Shown: positions 44,582 to 53,907, counted from the first letter of the stretch. The stretch: DNA of 64,000 bases from Rhodoferax sp. TH121 (GCF_002251855.1 NZ_NOXW01000018.1:1-64000); one strand, 5' to 3'. The notes: generated from the letters alone by a model not told the origin. Numbers and translations: made by a program.

Positions 44582-45604
44582 ATGAGCAACAACACGGCAC
44601 TGGGAAACACGGCTTTGGTTCTGGGCGCCACCGGTGGCATTGGTGGCGAGGTCGCACGGCAGTTGGTCAACGCGGGCTGGAAGGTGCGCGCCCTGCGCCG
44701 CGGCGGCACGCAATCCGGCGAACAGAAAGGCGGCATCGCCTGGATCACCGGCGACGCCATGCATCGCGCCGACGTGTTGGCCGCTGCGCAGGGCTGCAGC
44801 GTCATCGTCCATGCTGTCAACCCACCCGGCTACCGCAACTGGGGCAGCCTGGTGCTGCCCATGGTGGACAACACCATCGCCGCTGCTCAGGCCCAGGGCG
44901 CCACCATCGTGCTGCCCGGCACGGTCTACAACTATGGCCCCAGCGCCTTTCCCACGCTGCGTGAAGATTCGCCACAAGAGCCCGTCACCCGCAAAGGCGC
45001 CATCCGCGTGCAGATGGAGCAGCGCCTGCAAGCGGCCAGCCGCCAGGGCTGCAAGGTCATCGTGGTGCGCGCGGGCGATTTCTTTGGCCCCAAGCCCGGT
45101 AACAGCTGGTTCTCGCAAGGGCTCATCAAGCCTGGTCAGCCGGTGAAGACCATCACACTGCCCGGCGCCCCCGGCGTGGGCCACCAGTGGTCCTACCTGC
45201 CTGACGTGGCCCGCACCATGGTGGAGCTGCTGCAGCGCCGCGACGCGCTGGAGCCATTCGCCGCTTTTCACATGCAGGGCCATTGGGACGCCGACGGCAC
45301 CCAGATGGCGGAGGCCATCCGCCGCGTGGTGAGCAACCGTGGCGGCGCCCACCCCACGTTGACGCCCTTGCCCTGGTGGCTGTTTACCTTGGCTGCCCCG
45401 TTTGTGGTCACCCTGCGCGAGCTGCGTGAGATGCGCTACCTGTGGCAACAGCCCGTGCGCATGGACAACGCCAAGCTGCTGGCCACCCTGGGCCATGAGC
45501 CGCACACCCCGCTGGACGCGGCGGTAGAAGCGGCGCTGGTGGGCATGGGCTGCCTGCCGGAGCAGACGGCTGCGGCATCGCGGCTCGTGCATTCGGCACA
45601 GTGA
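44582..45604 (+). CDS. NAD(P)-dependent epimerase/dehydratase-like protein
   Basis: This 340-residue protein has an extended SDR Rossmann fold, with the nucleotide-binding GATGGIGGEVARQL (about residues 15-28) and a GTVYNYGP segment (about 115-122) where the catalytic Tyr sits. An RAGDFFGP segment near 162-169 is the substrate-side signature of the NmrA/epimerase group. The C-terminal 100 residues end with REMRYLWQQPVRMDNAKL, seen in related oxidoreductases. AAGGAG lies 7 bp before the ATG; the much longer open frame upstream is only an antisense artefact of the LysR gene. Substrate unknown. Confidence 0.85.
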   Translation: MSNNTALGNTALVLGATGGIGGEVARQLVNAGWKVRALRRGGTQSGEQKGGIAWITGDAMHRADVLAAAQGCSVIVHAVNPPGYRNWGSLVLPMVDNTIAAAQAQGATIVLPGTVYNYGPSAFPTLREDSPQEPVTRKGAIRVQMEQRLQAASRQGCKVIVVRAGDFFGPKPGNSWFSQGLIKPGQPVKTITLPGAPGVGHQWSYLPDVARTMVELLQRRDALEPFAAFHMQGHWDADGTQMAEAIRRVVSNRGGAHPTLTPLPWWLFTLAAPFVVTLRELREMRYLWQQPVRMDNAKLLATLGHEPHTPLDAAVEAALVGMGCLPEQTAAASRLVHSAQ

Positions 45605-45664
45605 GCGATAACAATAGGGGCCGCACGCGCAGCCCCGGTTCTGTGCTGCGACCAGGAGACCCCC

Positions 45665-45874
45665 ATGGCAGCACCCGAAAAAGTCAAAGGCCCCGCGTCC
45701 TACTTCCCGTCAATTGAGAAGACCTACGGCCACCCCATGGCCCACTGGTTTGCGCTGGTGAAACAGCAGCAGGGCAAGAAGCACATGGAGATCGTGGCCT
45801 GGCTCAAGACCGAACACGGCCTTGGGCACGGCCACGCCAATGCCATCGTGGCGCACTGCCTGGCGGCGAAATAA
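45665..45874 (+). CDS. DUF4287-domain protein
   Basis: This 69-residue protein has the DUF4287 pattern: YFPSIEKTYGHPMAHW (about residues 13-28), then KKHMEIVAWLKTEHGLGHGHANAIVAH (about 38-64). It is probably a small helical cytoplasmic protein of unknown role. AGGAG lies before the ATG. Confidence 0.85.
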   Translation: MAAPEKVKGPASYFPSIEKTYGHPMAHWFALVKQQQGKKHMEIVAWLKTEHGLGHGHANAIVAHCLAAK

Positions 45875-45883
45875 GCAACGGCG

Positions 45884-45911
45884 ATGGGGCCACATCCGTG
45901 CCCCATTCTTC
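45884..45911. terminator. Bidirectional stem-loop terminator
   Basis: ATGGGGC (45884-45890) pairs perfectly with GCCCCAT (45900-45906) around nine bases and is followed by TCTTCACTT. It lies between the convergent DUF4287 and amidohydrolase genes. Confidence 0.55.
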
Positions 45912-45913
45912 AC

Positions 45914-47629
45914 TTATTCCCAGCCCGGCGCTGAGAATTGGCGTTTACCATTGACGTAAGTGGCCAGCGTCTTGAGGGCATCGAGTTGTTGCACCGGTGT
46001 GGTGTACGGGTTCCCGTTCACGATTTGCAGATCCGCCCACTTGCCAACTTCCAGCGAGCCCGTTTGATCCTGCAAACGCAGCTGGTAGGCGCCGTTGACC
46101 GTCATGGCGCGCAGGGCTTGCTGGGCAGTGATCCCTTGGTCAGCATTCAACAGCAATCCGAGCCCGGACTGGCGAGTTATGGCGGTTTGCATCAACGCGA
46201 AACCGTGGGCTGGAAACATGGGGCTGTCGGCGTGAAGGGTGGGGCGCATAGACAAGGCAAATGCACTGCGAATGGGTAGCGTTTGTTGCGCGGCCAGCAG
46301 GCCCACCACGGAGTGTGCGAGCGCGTCGCCGTAATACTTGATGTGGTGAATGTGGAAGGACGCGGTGGCGCCCAAGCGTGCCAGAGACTCCACGCTGTCC
46401 TGGGGCATGAACACGCCATGCTCCAGTCGCACCACCGGCATAGGCCCTGCCAGAGGCCCCGCATTGTTGATGGCTTGCAGTACTGCACGGTTGGAGGCGT
46501 CGCCTTGGCTGTGTATCGCCACTTGCCAACCACCGACCGTGTACTTTTGCAACTTCTCCACAAGCGCAGCTTCCGGGATCATCGCCGCGCCTACCGAGCC
46601 CGGCTTGATGCCCAAGGTATGGGCCAGCGGGCTGTCTAGGTATGGCGTGCTGGTGTACATGCTGCCGGTGTAGGGTGAGCCGTCGTGCCACAGTTTGACG
46701 CCCATGACCCGGAAGAAACAGTTGCTGGTGTCTGGTGTGTCGGGCAGGTAGTTCAGCTCCTCTTCCACCAGATAGAAATACTGCCGAATGCGCGGGCTGA
46801 ATTGGCGCGACGCAGCAACACGGGCCATGAGCGGCGGCACGTTGTAGCCCAGCGATGCGACCGAAGTGAAACCGTTGGACAGAAAGTTGTCCAACACATC
46901 CACATAGCGGTTGTAGATTTTCCAGGGCGACTTCAAGGCCTTGATCAAGGGCGCCGCAGCCCGGGTTTCGGCCACAAAACCTGTCAACTCACCGTGGGCA
47001 TCGCGCTGGTAGTACGAGCCCGCCCCAGGGTCTGGGGTGTCTCGATCAATGCCTGCTTCTGCAAACGCACTTGAGTTGGCCCAGAAAGAGTGCAGTGTTT
47101 GCGACACCAGCACGAGTGGATTGTCCGGCGCAATGGCGTCCAGTTCTTTGCGGGTGGGAACCTTCAAGTCAGGCGTGAGGATGGCGTCCAACCCCCCGGC
47201 GTAAATCCACTGCCCCTTGGGTGCCTGGGCCACTGCGTCGCGCAGCGCCTGCCACACCTCGGCGTTGGTCTTGTACTTGAACCCTGAGAGATTGATAGCG
47301 CCGTTGAATACAGCGCTGATGGCCGGGTGTTCGTGGGCGGCGATGAAGCCGGGCATCAAGGTGTTGCCCTGCAGATCGATGACGCGGGTATTGGCGCCTT
47401 TGGTGGCGAGAACGCTGTCCGCACTGCCCGCTGCAGTGATGATTCCGTCGCGCACCGCCAATGCCTGCGCAACGTCGTTGTTGGCATTGACGGTCAGCAC
47501 CGGTCCACCCACAAAGATGGTGTCGGGTGCTGTGGACCAGTTGCAGCCACCCAGAGCCGCGCCAAGGGCCACTGCCAGCAGCAGGCGAAGAAATGCGGGT
47601 TTGCGCCCACGCGGTGATGTCAATGTCAT
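45914..47629 (-). CDS. Lipoprotein amidohydrolase (YtcJ-like)
   Basis: This 571-residue protein begins with a lipoprotein signal (LLLAVALGAALGGC, lipobox Cys near residue 28), so it is anchored in the envelope. The rest follows amidohydrolase family 3: metal-site HEH in GFIAAHEHPAIS (about residues 92-103), HSQGDASNRAVL (near 370) and RLEHGVFM (near 396), plus the C-terminal composite domain (GKWADLQIVNGNPYTTP). Substrates of YtcJ proteins are mostly unknown N-acyl or imide compounds. The ATG at 47629 is preferred; an in-frame TTG at 47653 overlaps the stop of the upstream gene (TTGA), so coupled initiation there is possible. Confidence 0.88.
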   Translation of the reverse strand: MTLTSPRGRKPAFLRLLLAVALGAALGGCNWSTAPDTIFVGGPVLTVNANNDVAQALAVRDGIITAAGSADSVLATKGANTRVIDLQGNTLMPGFIAAHEHPAISAVFNGAINLSGFKYKTNAEVWQALRDAVAQAPKGQWIYAGGLDAILTPDLKVPTRKELDAIAPDNPLVLVSQTLHSFWANSSAFAEAGIDRDTPDPGAGSYYQRDAHGELTGFVAETRAAAPLIKALKSPWKIYNRYVDVLDNFLSNGFTSVASLGYNVPPLMARVAASRQFSPRIRQYFYLVEEELNYLPDTPDTSNCFFRVMGVKLWHDGSPYTGSMYTSTPYLDSPLAHTLGIKPGSVGAAMIPEAALVEKLQKYTVGGWQVAIHSQGDASNRAVLQAINNAGPLAGPMPVVRLEHGVFMPQDSVESLARLGATASFHIHHIKYYGDALAHSVVGLLAAQQTLPIRSAFALSMRPTLHADSPMFPAHGFALMQTAITRQSGLGLLLNADQGITAQQALRAMTVNGAYQLRLQDQTGSLEVGKWADLQIVNGNPYTTPVQQLDALKTLATYVNGKRQFSAPGWE

Positions 47630-47649
47630 GGAAATGTCTGGGTCGAGGT

Positions 47650-48072
47650 TCAAGTGCTACGCAAGCGGCGCAGGCGCAGACAGCCCCACACGGCGGATGC
47701 AACGCCGAATGTATTGAGCAAGGCGCCGCCCCAACGCCAGCGTGGCGTAGACCAGTCCGCAGCGTCCCGCACGAACGCGCCCCAAATCGCAGGCGCAACA
47801 GCGATCACGATCACGGCACTGGCGACCCAATACAGGATGGGCCAGCGCATAACGCCCAGCACCAGGGCGATCGACAGGCACACCAAGGCACCCACAGCGA
47901 GCCACGAGGCACTAGGCCCGGGCGCAGGCTCACCTTGTGCAAGGCGCCACAGTCCCAACACATTCCAGGCGCACGCCAATAACAAATGCAGCAATTGCAG
48001 CGCCAGCGGGGGCGCCATCGTCCGGAGATTGATTTGCAAAGGTGTCTCCCCTTGGGGCTTGCGGTCCGACAT
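47650..48072 (-). CDS. Membrane protein of unknown function
   Basis: This 140-residue protein has about four hydrophobic segments (near residues 22-45, 58-75, 79-98 and 115-132) and an Arg-rich C-terminus (GCLRLRRLR). I recognise no family. It is just upstream of, and nearly overlaps, the lipoprotein amidohydrolase gene, and it is divergent from a LysR regulator that may control both. Confidence 0.6.
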   Translation of the reverse strand: MSDRKPQGETPLQINLRTMAPPLALQLLHLLLACAWNVLGLWRLAQGEPAPGPSASWLAVGALVCLSIALVLGVMRWPILYWVASAVIVIAVAPAIWGAFVRDAADWSTPRWRWGGALLNTFGVASAVWGCLRLRRLRST

Positions 48073-48135
48073 CGGACCTTTTTTGTGCTTTGCGGTGCAT
48101 TGTCAAAGCATTCATTCATGAGAACAATCGCAAAA

Positions 48136-48154
48136 TATGCAAAGATTTATGCAA
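48136..48154. promoter_or_regulatory. Direct repeat in the divergent LysR promoter
   Basis: TATGCAA occurs at 48136-48142 and 48148-48154, 12 bp apart, in an AT-rich gap between the membrane-protein gene and the LysR gene; the second copy runs into the LysR start. It may be a binding site for that regulator. Confidence 0.3.
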
Positions 48155-49086
48155 TGCCTGCACCAATAGACCTCCGAAAAGTACAACACGCGCAGTGGCT
48201 GGCCCAAGAGCTAAGCTTTTCCAAGGCGGCCGCGCTTGCCAACCTGTCGCAAACCGCATTCAGCCGAAGCATCCAGGTGCTGGAGAGTGAGTTGGGCCTA
48301 CGCCTGTTTGACCGCGGCACACGCTTCGTCCAAGTGACGAGTGCCGGGGCCAAATGGCTGGAACACGCGGCCGACGTTCTGGCCAAATCCAACACCATGC
48401 GCGCCTTGGCCCAGGACTTGGCCGATGGGGACGGTGGTGAGTTGGCCATGGGTGCCAGCCTGTTGGCTGTCAGTGGTGTGCTATCGGGTGTTCTCAATAC
48501 GTTGCGCCAACAGCGACCCAAACTTCGCCTGCGGGTGGAATGCAGCCAATGGGAGGTCTTGCTGGAGCACCTTCTGGCAGACCGCATCGAGCTTTTTATT
48601 GGCTACCCCGCCATGTTGGCGGCAGACCCGCGCTACCGTGTCACGCCACTGGCACCCCAGCCCGTCTCGCTGTACGCGCGCAATGGTCATCCGCTGGCCG
48701 CTTGCAGCCAGCTCAGCCCACAACATCTGGTTGCCTACCCTTGGGCTTGTATCCAAATGCCGCCCGAGATTGCCGGCTCACTGCGTCACCTTCTCAGACA
48801 GGTGGGCATCTCCGAATTCCCAATTCAGATGGAGTGCGACAACCAAACCCTGCTGCGTGAAGCCCTGCTGTGCAGCGACACCTTGGTCTTGACGTGGGAA
48901 AGCTGGCTAGCCGAAGACATCGCACAGGGGCGCGTTGTGGAGTTGGCATCACGTATCCAACCGGCGTTGCCCGCGCACCTGCTGCAACTGCAGTGCGCCA
49001 TCGTTCAGCACTCGCACCGCACACTGTCTCCCGCAGCGCACCAGCTCATCAACCTGATTGCACCCCAATCCCAGCCAATGCCATGA
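48154..49086 (+). CDS. LysR-family regulator (upstream of deaminase)
   Basis: This 310-residue regulator has the helix-turn-helix at about residues 10-65 (LSFSKAAALANLSQTAFSRS) and an effector domain after residue 90. The ATG at 48154 places the HTH at its normal distance; an ATG 36 bp upstream is possible. It is divergent from the membrane-protein/amidohydrolase pair and overlaps the deaminase start by 4 bp (ATGA). That suggests joint control of the amidohydrolase pair and the deaminase. Confidence 0.86.
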   Translation: MPAPIDLRKVQHAQWLAQELSFSKAAALANLSQTAFSRSIQVLESELGLRLFDRGTRFVQVTSAGAKWLEHAADVLAKSNTMRALAQDLADGDGGELAMGASLLAVSGVLSGVLNTLRQQRPKLRLRVECSQWEVLLEHLLADRIELFIGYPAMLAADPRYRVTPLAPQPVSLYARNGHPLAACSQLSPQHLVAYPWACIQMPPEIAGSLRHLLRQVGISEFPIQMECDNQTLLREALLCSDTLVLTWESWLAEDIAQGRVVELASRIQPALPAHLLQLQCAIVQHSHRTLSPAAHQLINLIAPQSQPMP

Positions 49087-50117
49087 AATCACCCTTGCCA
49101 CCCTCTGAAGAATCGCGCCTCAAAGCGTTACCCAAGGCCGAGGTGCACCTGCACCTGGAAGGCTGCTTTGAAGCCGCGCTGATTGCGCAATGGGCCAAGG
49201 CGGAGGGCGTGGCCTTGCCGCGTCCGCAGGAAGACCTGTTCAAGTTCTCCGGCCTGGCGGACTTTCTGGGTTTTCTTGATCTGGCCTGCGGCCTGGCCCG
49301 CACGCAAGACCGCTTGGTGGAGCTGAGCTACGGCCTGAGCCAGCGCCTAGCGGCCAACGGCACCGGCTATGCCGACGTCATCTTCAACCCGACGCACTGG
49401 CACGCATGGCATGGCCGCCTGGGCGCCATGCTCGATGCGATGGAAGCCGGGTTTAGCGCTGCCGAGCAAGACGGCCTGCCTGGCGTGGGCCTGTGCGTCA
49501 GCCTGCTGCGCACGCAGTCCGCCATTGAGGCCATCGAGCTGGTGAACACGTTGACGACGCTGCGCCACCCGCGCGTGGTGGCCCTGTCGGTAGACGGCAA
49601 CGAAGCCACCACCGGCCGCACCGGCCCCCGCTTTGCCGAGGCCTTCCGCCAGGCCGCCACCGCCGGCCTGCGCCGCACTGTGCACGCGGGTGAATCCAGC
49701 GGCCCCGAAGGCGTGTGGGACGCCGTGGAACTGCTGGGCGCTGACCGCATCGACCACGGCGTGCGCGCCATCGACGACCCGGCGTTGGTGCAGATGCTGG
49801 CGGACCGACAGATCCCGCTGGGCGTGTGCCCTACGTCGAATCTGGTGCTGGGTGTCTATCCGTCCATCGAGGCGCACCCCATCGAACGATTGCGGCAGGC
49901 CGGTGTGCGCGTGTCCGTCAATACCGATGACCCGGCGCTGCTGGGTGCGAGTTTGGTGGGAGAGTACGCGTTGTGCCGGCAGGCGTTTGGGTGGACGGAC
50001 GCGGCGACCGCCGCCGTAGCCCGCACCTCCATCGAGGCCAGCTTTGCCAATGCTGATGTGAAAGCCGGCTTGCTGCGCCAGCTGGACCACTGGCAAGCCG
50101 GCGGTAGCCTTCGTTAG
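49083..50117 (+). CDS. Adenine/adenosine deaminase family protein
   Basis: This 344-residue enzyme is a zinc-dependent deaminase of the Add family. The first metal motif is HLHLEG (residues 22-27); the Glu version is typical of adenine-type enzymes, whereas classic adenosine deaminases have an Asp there. The catalytic HAGE (about 200-203), the DHG segment (about 223-225) and the NTDDP metal-binding Asp motif (about 281-285) are intact. It converts adenine or adenosine to hypoxanthine or inosine plus ammonia, consistent with the nucleoside importer at 34-38 kb. Its start overlaps the LysR stop. Confidence 0.88.
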   Translation: MKSPLPPSEESRLKALPKAEVHLHLEGCFEAALIAQWAKAEGVALPRPQEDLFKFSGLADFLGFLDLACGLARTQDRLVELSYGLSQRLAANGTGYADVIFNPTHWHAWHGRLGAMLDAMEAGFSAAEQDGLPGVGLCVSLLRTQSAIEAIELVNTLTTLRHPRVVALSVDGNEATTGRTGPRFAEAFRQAATAGLRRTVHAGESSGPEGVWDAVELLGADRIDHGVRAIDDPALVQMLADRQIPLGVCPTSNLVLGVYPSIEAHPIERLRQAGVRVSVNTDDPALLGASLVGEYALCRQAFGWTDAATAAVARTSIEASFANADVKAGLLRQLDHWQAGGSLR

Positions 50118-50971
50118 CTTGGGAGCTTGCCGTCGAAGTCGCTGGCGTTGTGTCGCTCGCGCAGTTGCTCGGCAGGGTCGCCGGTCATTCGGTTCACCAT
50201 GCGGCCGCGTTTGACGGCTGGGCGGCTGTAGAGCTGGTCTGCCCAGCGTTGCACGTGCTTGTATTCGTGCACGCTCAAGAACTCGGCAGCGTCGTACGCC
50301 CAGCCTTTGACCAGGCCGCCGTACCACGGGAACACCGCCATGTCGGCAATGGTGTACTCACTGCCTGCTAGGTATTCGTGTTCGGCCAGACGGCGGTCCA
50401 GCACGTCCAGCTCGCGCTTCACTTCCATGGCAAAGCGGTCAATGGCGTATTCGATTTTGGTGGGCGCATAGGCATAGAAGTGCCCGAAGCCACCACCCAG
50501 ATAGGGCGCGCTGCCCATTTGCCAGAACAACCAGTTCAGCGTCTCGGTGCGGCCCCCAATGTCTTTGGGCAGAAAGGCGCCGAACTTTTCAGCCAGGTAC
50601 AGCAGGATGGAGCCCGACTCAAACACGCGCAGGGGGTCCGGCCCGCTGCGGTCCAACAATGCCGGGATTTTGGAGTTGGGGTTCACGTCCACAAAGCCGG
50701 AGCTGAACTGGTCGCCGTCCCGGATGTTGATCAGCCAGGCGTCGTACTCGGCTCCTGCGTGCCCCAGTGCCAGCAGTTCTTCGAGCAGGATGGTCACTTT
50801 CACGCCATTGGGAGTGCCCAGCGAATACAGCTGCAGCGGGTGCTTGCCCACCGGCAACACCTTGTCGTGCGTAGGGCCGGCAATGGGCCGGTTGATGCTG
50901 GCGAACGTGCCGCCATTCTTTTTGTCCCAGGTCCAAACTTTGGGGGGAACGTAGGCGGAGGATTCGATCAT
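50114..50971 (-). CDS. yghU: YghU-type glutathione transferase-like disulfide reductase
   Basis: This 285-residue protein has the Nu-class GST layout of E. coli YghU: the N-terminal extension YVPPKVWTWDKKNGGTFASI (residues 5-24), INRPIAGPTHDK, then a thioredoxin-like domain with VNPNSKIPALLD (about 117-128) and ESGSILLYLAEKFG (about 139-152), then a helical domain. The catalytic Ser/Thr near the N-terminus replaces the usual Tyr. It binds glutathione and reduces disulfides. The ATG at 50971 removes a spurious upstream extension. Its last 4 bp overlap the end of the deaminase gene. Confidence 0.92.
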   Translation of the reverse strand: MIESSAYVPPKVWTWDKKNGGTFASINRPIAGPTHDKVLPVGKHPLQLYSLGTPNGVKVTILLEELLALGHAGAEYDAWLINIRDGDQFSSGFVDVNPNSKIPALLDRSGPDPLRVFESGSILLYLAEKFGAFLPKDIGGRTETLNWLFWQMGSAPYLGGGFGHFYAYAPTKIEYAIDRFAMEVKRELDVLDRRLAEHEYLAGSEYTIADMAVFPWYGGLVKGWAYDAAEFLSVHEYKHVQRWADQLYSRPAVKRGRMVNRMTGDPAEQLRERHNASDFDGKLPS

Positions 50972-51108
50972 GTGGGTTCCAAACGAGGGGTGGATTTTGG
51001 AACCCATGATAGAAGTGAAAGTGAATAAATGCTCGCCTCGGCTTCGCATCCTCAATCTCTGTGTGGCGAATGCCCCATGGCTGGAGATGAAACTGGTCCC
51101 CCAGCCAA

Positions 51109-52632
51109 TCAAGCCACCCGGAACTGCCCCACGGTTTGTGACAGCGCCACGGCCTGATGGCTCAGTGACTGGGCGGCCGCAAATGCTTCTTCCACCAGTG
51201 CGGCGTTCTGCTGCGTGCCTTGGTCCATCTGCGAAATGGCTTGGTTCACTTGGGCGATGCCTGCGCTCTGTTCATTGCTGGCGGCACTGATTTCGGCCAC
51301 CATGGTGGTGACGCTCTGCACGCCCTGAACCACCTCACGCATGGTGGAGCCCGCTTGTTCCACCAGTTGGGTGCCCACGCCAACCTTGGAGACGGAGTCG
51401 TCGATCAGACCCTTGATCTCTTTGGCTGCTGCCGCGCTGCGCCCGGCCAAGGACCGCACTTCGCTGGCCACTACGGCAAAGCCACGGCCCTGTTCGCCTG
51501 CGCGAGCGGCTTCAACGGCGGCGTTTAGGGCCAGGATGTTGGTCTGGAAAGCAATGCCGTCGATGACGCTGATGATGTCCACAATCTTGCGCGAAGACTC
51601 TTCGATGGAACTCATGGTGCCCACCACCTGCTGCACCACATCACCGCCGCGCACGGCCATCTCCGATGCTGTCCGTGCCAATTCATCGGCCTGCCGTGCA
51701 TTGGCCGCGTTCTGCTGAACCGTGGAGGTGAGCTCCTCCATGGAGGCGGCAGTTTCTTCCAGTGCGCTGGCTTGCGATTCGGTGCGCGATGAGAGGTCGC
51801 TATTGCCTGCAGCGATTTCGGCGGAGGCGGTGTTGATGGAGTCGGTGCTTTCACGCACTTGTTTCACCAGATGCGCCAGGTTGTCGCGCATGGCACGAAT
51901 GGCGTGCAGGATGCTGGAGGTGTCGCCCGGTAGCGTGTTCACCTCCACTGCCAGGTTGCCTTCGGCGATCTGGGTCACCACTTGGGCCGCATATTGGGGT
52001 TCGCCACCCAGTTGCTTCACCAGGGTGCGCAGCATTTGCCAGGCCATTACCACCAGCACCGCCATCAGCGCAGCACTGATGGACAACAAGATGGCCGTGT
52101 TGCGCCAGAAGGCGGTTTGGATGTCGTCCACGTAGTCGCCAAAGCCGATGATCCAGTCCCAGGGCTCGAACTTGATGACGGCGTAGAGCTTGTCCACTGG
52201 CTCTTTGGCACCGGGACGGGTGCCTGGTGCTGTCACCGTGCCGATGGTCTTGCCCTGCAGCGCATCGCGGTAGCGCACGCCCGCTTCCTTGCCGCCCTTT
52301 TCATCGACGATGCCGACCCGCTTGGGGTTGGGGTGCACGTAGTTCACATCATCGGTAAAACCGCGCACGAAGAAGTATTTGTCTTTGTCGACAAAGCTGC
52401 CGATGTTGCGCTTGGCTTCTTTTTGCGCGTCTTCGCGCGAGAGGGCGCCGCTCTTTTCCTGCTCATGGGCCTTTTGCGCCGCCGCATGGGCCAGCAGGAC
52501 CAAGTTGGACAGCTGCGCGGTCCGCTCGTTCATCATCGAGCGGTACAGCGTGGTCAGCGCGACTGCGGAGAGGATGACCAGTCCCAACAGCGTGGCGGCA
52601 CACAGCCAGAGGATGCGGGTCTTGAGTTTCAT
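51109..52632 (-). CDS. Methyl-accepting chemotaxis protein with periplasmic Cache domain
   Basis: This 507-residue chemoreceptor has a transmembrane helix (about residues 8-30), a single-Cache periplasmic domain (about 35-180, with [20 protein letters not shown] near 83-102), a second helix (about 183-205), a HAMP region and a cytoplasmic signalling domain. The hairpin tip sequence [20 protein letters not shown] is intact (about 355-374). The C-terminus ends FRVA with no CheR-tethering pentapeptide. It probably senses small organic acids or similar ligands, but the ligand cannot be named. Confidence 0.92.
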   Translation of the reverse strand: MKLKTRILWLCAATLLGLVILSAVALTTLYRSMMNERTAQLSNLVLLAHAAAQKAHEQEKSGALSREDAQKEAKRNIGSFVDKDKYFFVRGFTDDVNYVHPNPKRVGIVDEKGGKEAGVRYRDALQGKTIGTVTAPGTRPGAKEPVDKLYAVIKFEPWDWIIGFGDYVDDIQTAFWRNTAILLSISAALMAVLVVMAWQMLRTLVKQLGGEPQYAAQVVTQIAEGNLAVEVNTLPGDTSSILHAIRAMRDNLAHLVKQVRESTDSINTASAEIAAGNSDLSSRTESQASALEETAASMEELTSTVQQNAANARQADELARTASEMAVRGGDVVQQVVGTMSSIEESSRKIVDIISVIDGIAFQTNILALNAAVEAARAGEQGRGFAVVASEVRSLAGRSAAAAKEIKGLIDDSVSKVGVGTQLVEQAGSTMREVVQGVQSVTTMVAEISAASNEQSAGIAQVNQAISQMDQGTQQNAALVEEAFAAAQSLSHQAVALSQTVGQFRVA

Positions 52633-52725
52633 GGTGCGGGGCTTTCTCAGAATTCGATGGGGGAAACGGTGTCTAAACCATACACCGGCTTTCCCCGCTC
52701 CATCTCGCTCCGTCGGATATTTATG

Positions 52726-52746
52726 ACATATTTATTACAAATATGT
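52726..52746. promoter_or_regulatory. AT-rich perfect palindrome upstream of chemoreceptor gene
   Basis: ACATATTT-ATTAC-AAATATGT is an 8-bp perfect inverted repeat in an otherwise GC-rich gap. It lies 94 bp upstream of the chemoreceptor start and just downstream of the pseudogene remnant. It may be an operator for the chemoreceptor or a junction scar. Confidence 0.35.
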
Positions 52747-52757
52747 GGCGGTCTGTC

Positions 52758-52872
52758 TCAAGTACCTGCGCGCTCCAACATCGCGTGCAACAACACATTG
52801 CATCCCGCGGTAATGTGCTCCGGCTTGGCGTCCTCAATCTCGTTGTGGCTGATGCCGTCTTTGCAGGCGATG
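52758..52872 (-). pseudogene. 3'-terminal remnant of a ureidopropionase-type hydrolase gene
   Basis: On the minus strand this stretch encodes ACKDGISHNEIEDAKPEH and then ITAGCNVLLHAMLERAGT followed by a stop. It reproduces the last ~36 residues of the complete hydrolase at 59554-60813, except the final residues (AGT versus AKVV). Over the ~102 bp that align (52771-52872 against 59570-59671), about ten bases differ, and within the shared 33 codons every difference is synonymous. The rest of the gene is missing, and the homology stops at the LysR stop codon. The fragment is therefore a relic of a formerly functional, diverged copy rather than a recent duplication. Confidence 0.82.
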
Positions 52873-52876
52873 GAAA

Positions 52877-53785
52877 CTAAGCCATTGCCACCGGCCATGC
52901 CTGCTGCTGCAGGTCCCCCAATAGCCAGCGCGCTCCCAAGCCCAGTGGGCGGAGTCGGTCGTGAATGGCAAAAAGATCAATGGCACGGGGGAGTAAGCCG
53001 GGGTCATTGATGTCCAGTCGTATCAGGCGCCCCGCCTCTAGATGCGGCTCCACCAGGTGCAGCGGCATGGTGCACCAGCCAAAGCCCGCCAACAAAAATT
53101 CCAGGCGTCGTGCAATGTCCACAAAGCGCCAGACGCGCGGGCTGACCACGCTGAAGCTGGGGCCGGGCATCTGAAGTGGATCGGTCAGGATCAGTTGCAC
53201 ATGTTCGGCCAGGATGTCTCGGGTGATGGGACGGGTTTCGGTGGCGAGAGGGTGGTCGGGGGCCACCACGGGTGCAAGGGTGACTTGGGTGAGTGTCGCT
53301 GCCTGCAACTCCTGGATGGTAGATGGCAGCAGGGCGCACAGTCCCAGAATGGCCGAGCCATCGCGCACCCGGCGCTGCGCGGCGCCCATACCTTCCGTGA
53401 AGAGCGTGACGGTCAGGTCCGGGTGCTGCGCCTGTAAACCTGCGAGGCTGCGAATCAGGGGCTGGGTGGGTACAAAGCTGTCCACCGCAATCGATAGCTC
53501 TGGCTCCAGTCCTGCGCTGATGGACTGGGCAGTTCGCTCAAACATGTCCGCTTGGCGCAAGACCTGCCGCGCCTGGGTGACCAACGCCCGTCCGGCCTCG
53601 GTGAACTGTGGTGTGCGCGAGCCACGATCAAACAGTTGCACACCCTGCGTCTCTTCCAGGTTCTGGATGCTGTGGCTGATGGCGGACTGTACCCGCCGTA
53701 GCTTGCGCCCCGCAGCAGAAAAACTGCCTGCTTCGGCAATGGCCACTAGCACGCGAAGTTGGTCCAGAGTCAAGTTGCCAATCAT
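52877..53785 (-). CDS. LysR-family regulator of the DoxX cassette
   Basis: This 302-residue regulator has its helix-turn-helix at about residues 5-62 (AGSFSAAGRKLRRVQSAISHS) and an effector-binding domain after residue 88. It is divergent from the first DoxX gene across a 122-bp gap that contains a 30-bp element also found upstream of the second DoxX gene, which suggests it controls both ends of the cassette. Its stop is directly joined to the hydrolase-gene remnant. Confidence 0.87.
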   Translation of the reverse strand: MIGNLTLDQLRVLVAIAEAGSFSAAGRKLRRVQSAISHSIQNLEETQGVQLFDRGSRTPQFTEAGRALVTQARQVLRQADMFERTAQSISAGLEPELSIAVDSFVPTQPLIRSLAGLQAQHPDLTVTLFTEGMGAAQRRVRDGSAILGLCALLPSTIQELQAATLTQVTLAPVVAPDHPLATETRPITRDILAEHVQLILTDPLQMPGPSFSVVSPRVWRFVDIARRLEFLLAGFGWCTMPLHLVEPHLEAGRLIRLDINDPGLLPRAIDLFAIHDRLRPLGLGARWLLGDLQQQAWPVAMA

Positions 53786-53800
53786 GATGTATCTGTCCGA

Positions 53801-53830
53801 AAGATGGTATTCATCAAAATTTTATCGCTT
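53801..53830. promoter_or_regulatory. Shared DoxX upstream element, copy 1
   Basis: This 30-bp stretch matches the reverse complement of 59477-59506 at 27 of 30 positions, so both copies have the same orientation and nearly the same distance (77 and 83 bp) from their DoxX start codons. It contains GATG-N5-CATC (53803-53815), an inverted repeat suited to a LysR dimer. It starts 15 bp upstream of the LysR gene, which allows autoregulation. Confidence 0.65.
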
Positions 53831-53907
53831 CCGTGAATATGTGCGTGTCTCTACAGTTCCAACTAGGCGTCTATTCATCAGATGCCGCATCTGAAAAGGA
53901 CATGACC

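Noticed and set aside
48118..48153. Upstream ATG as start of the deaminase-linked LysR gene
   Set aside because: It would add 12 residues before the helix-turn-helix, beyond the usual length, and would run through the AT-rich repeat region; the later ATG is preferred though not proven.
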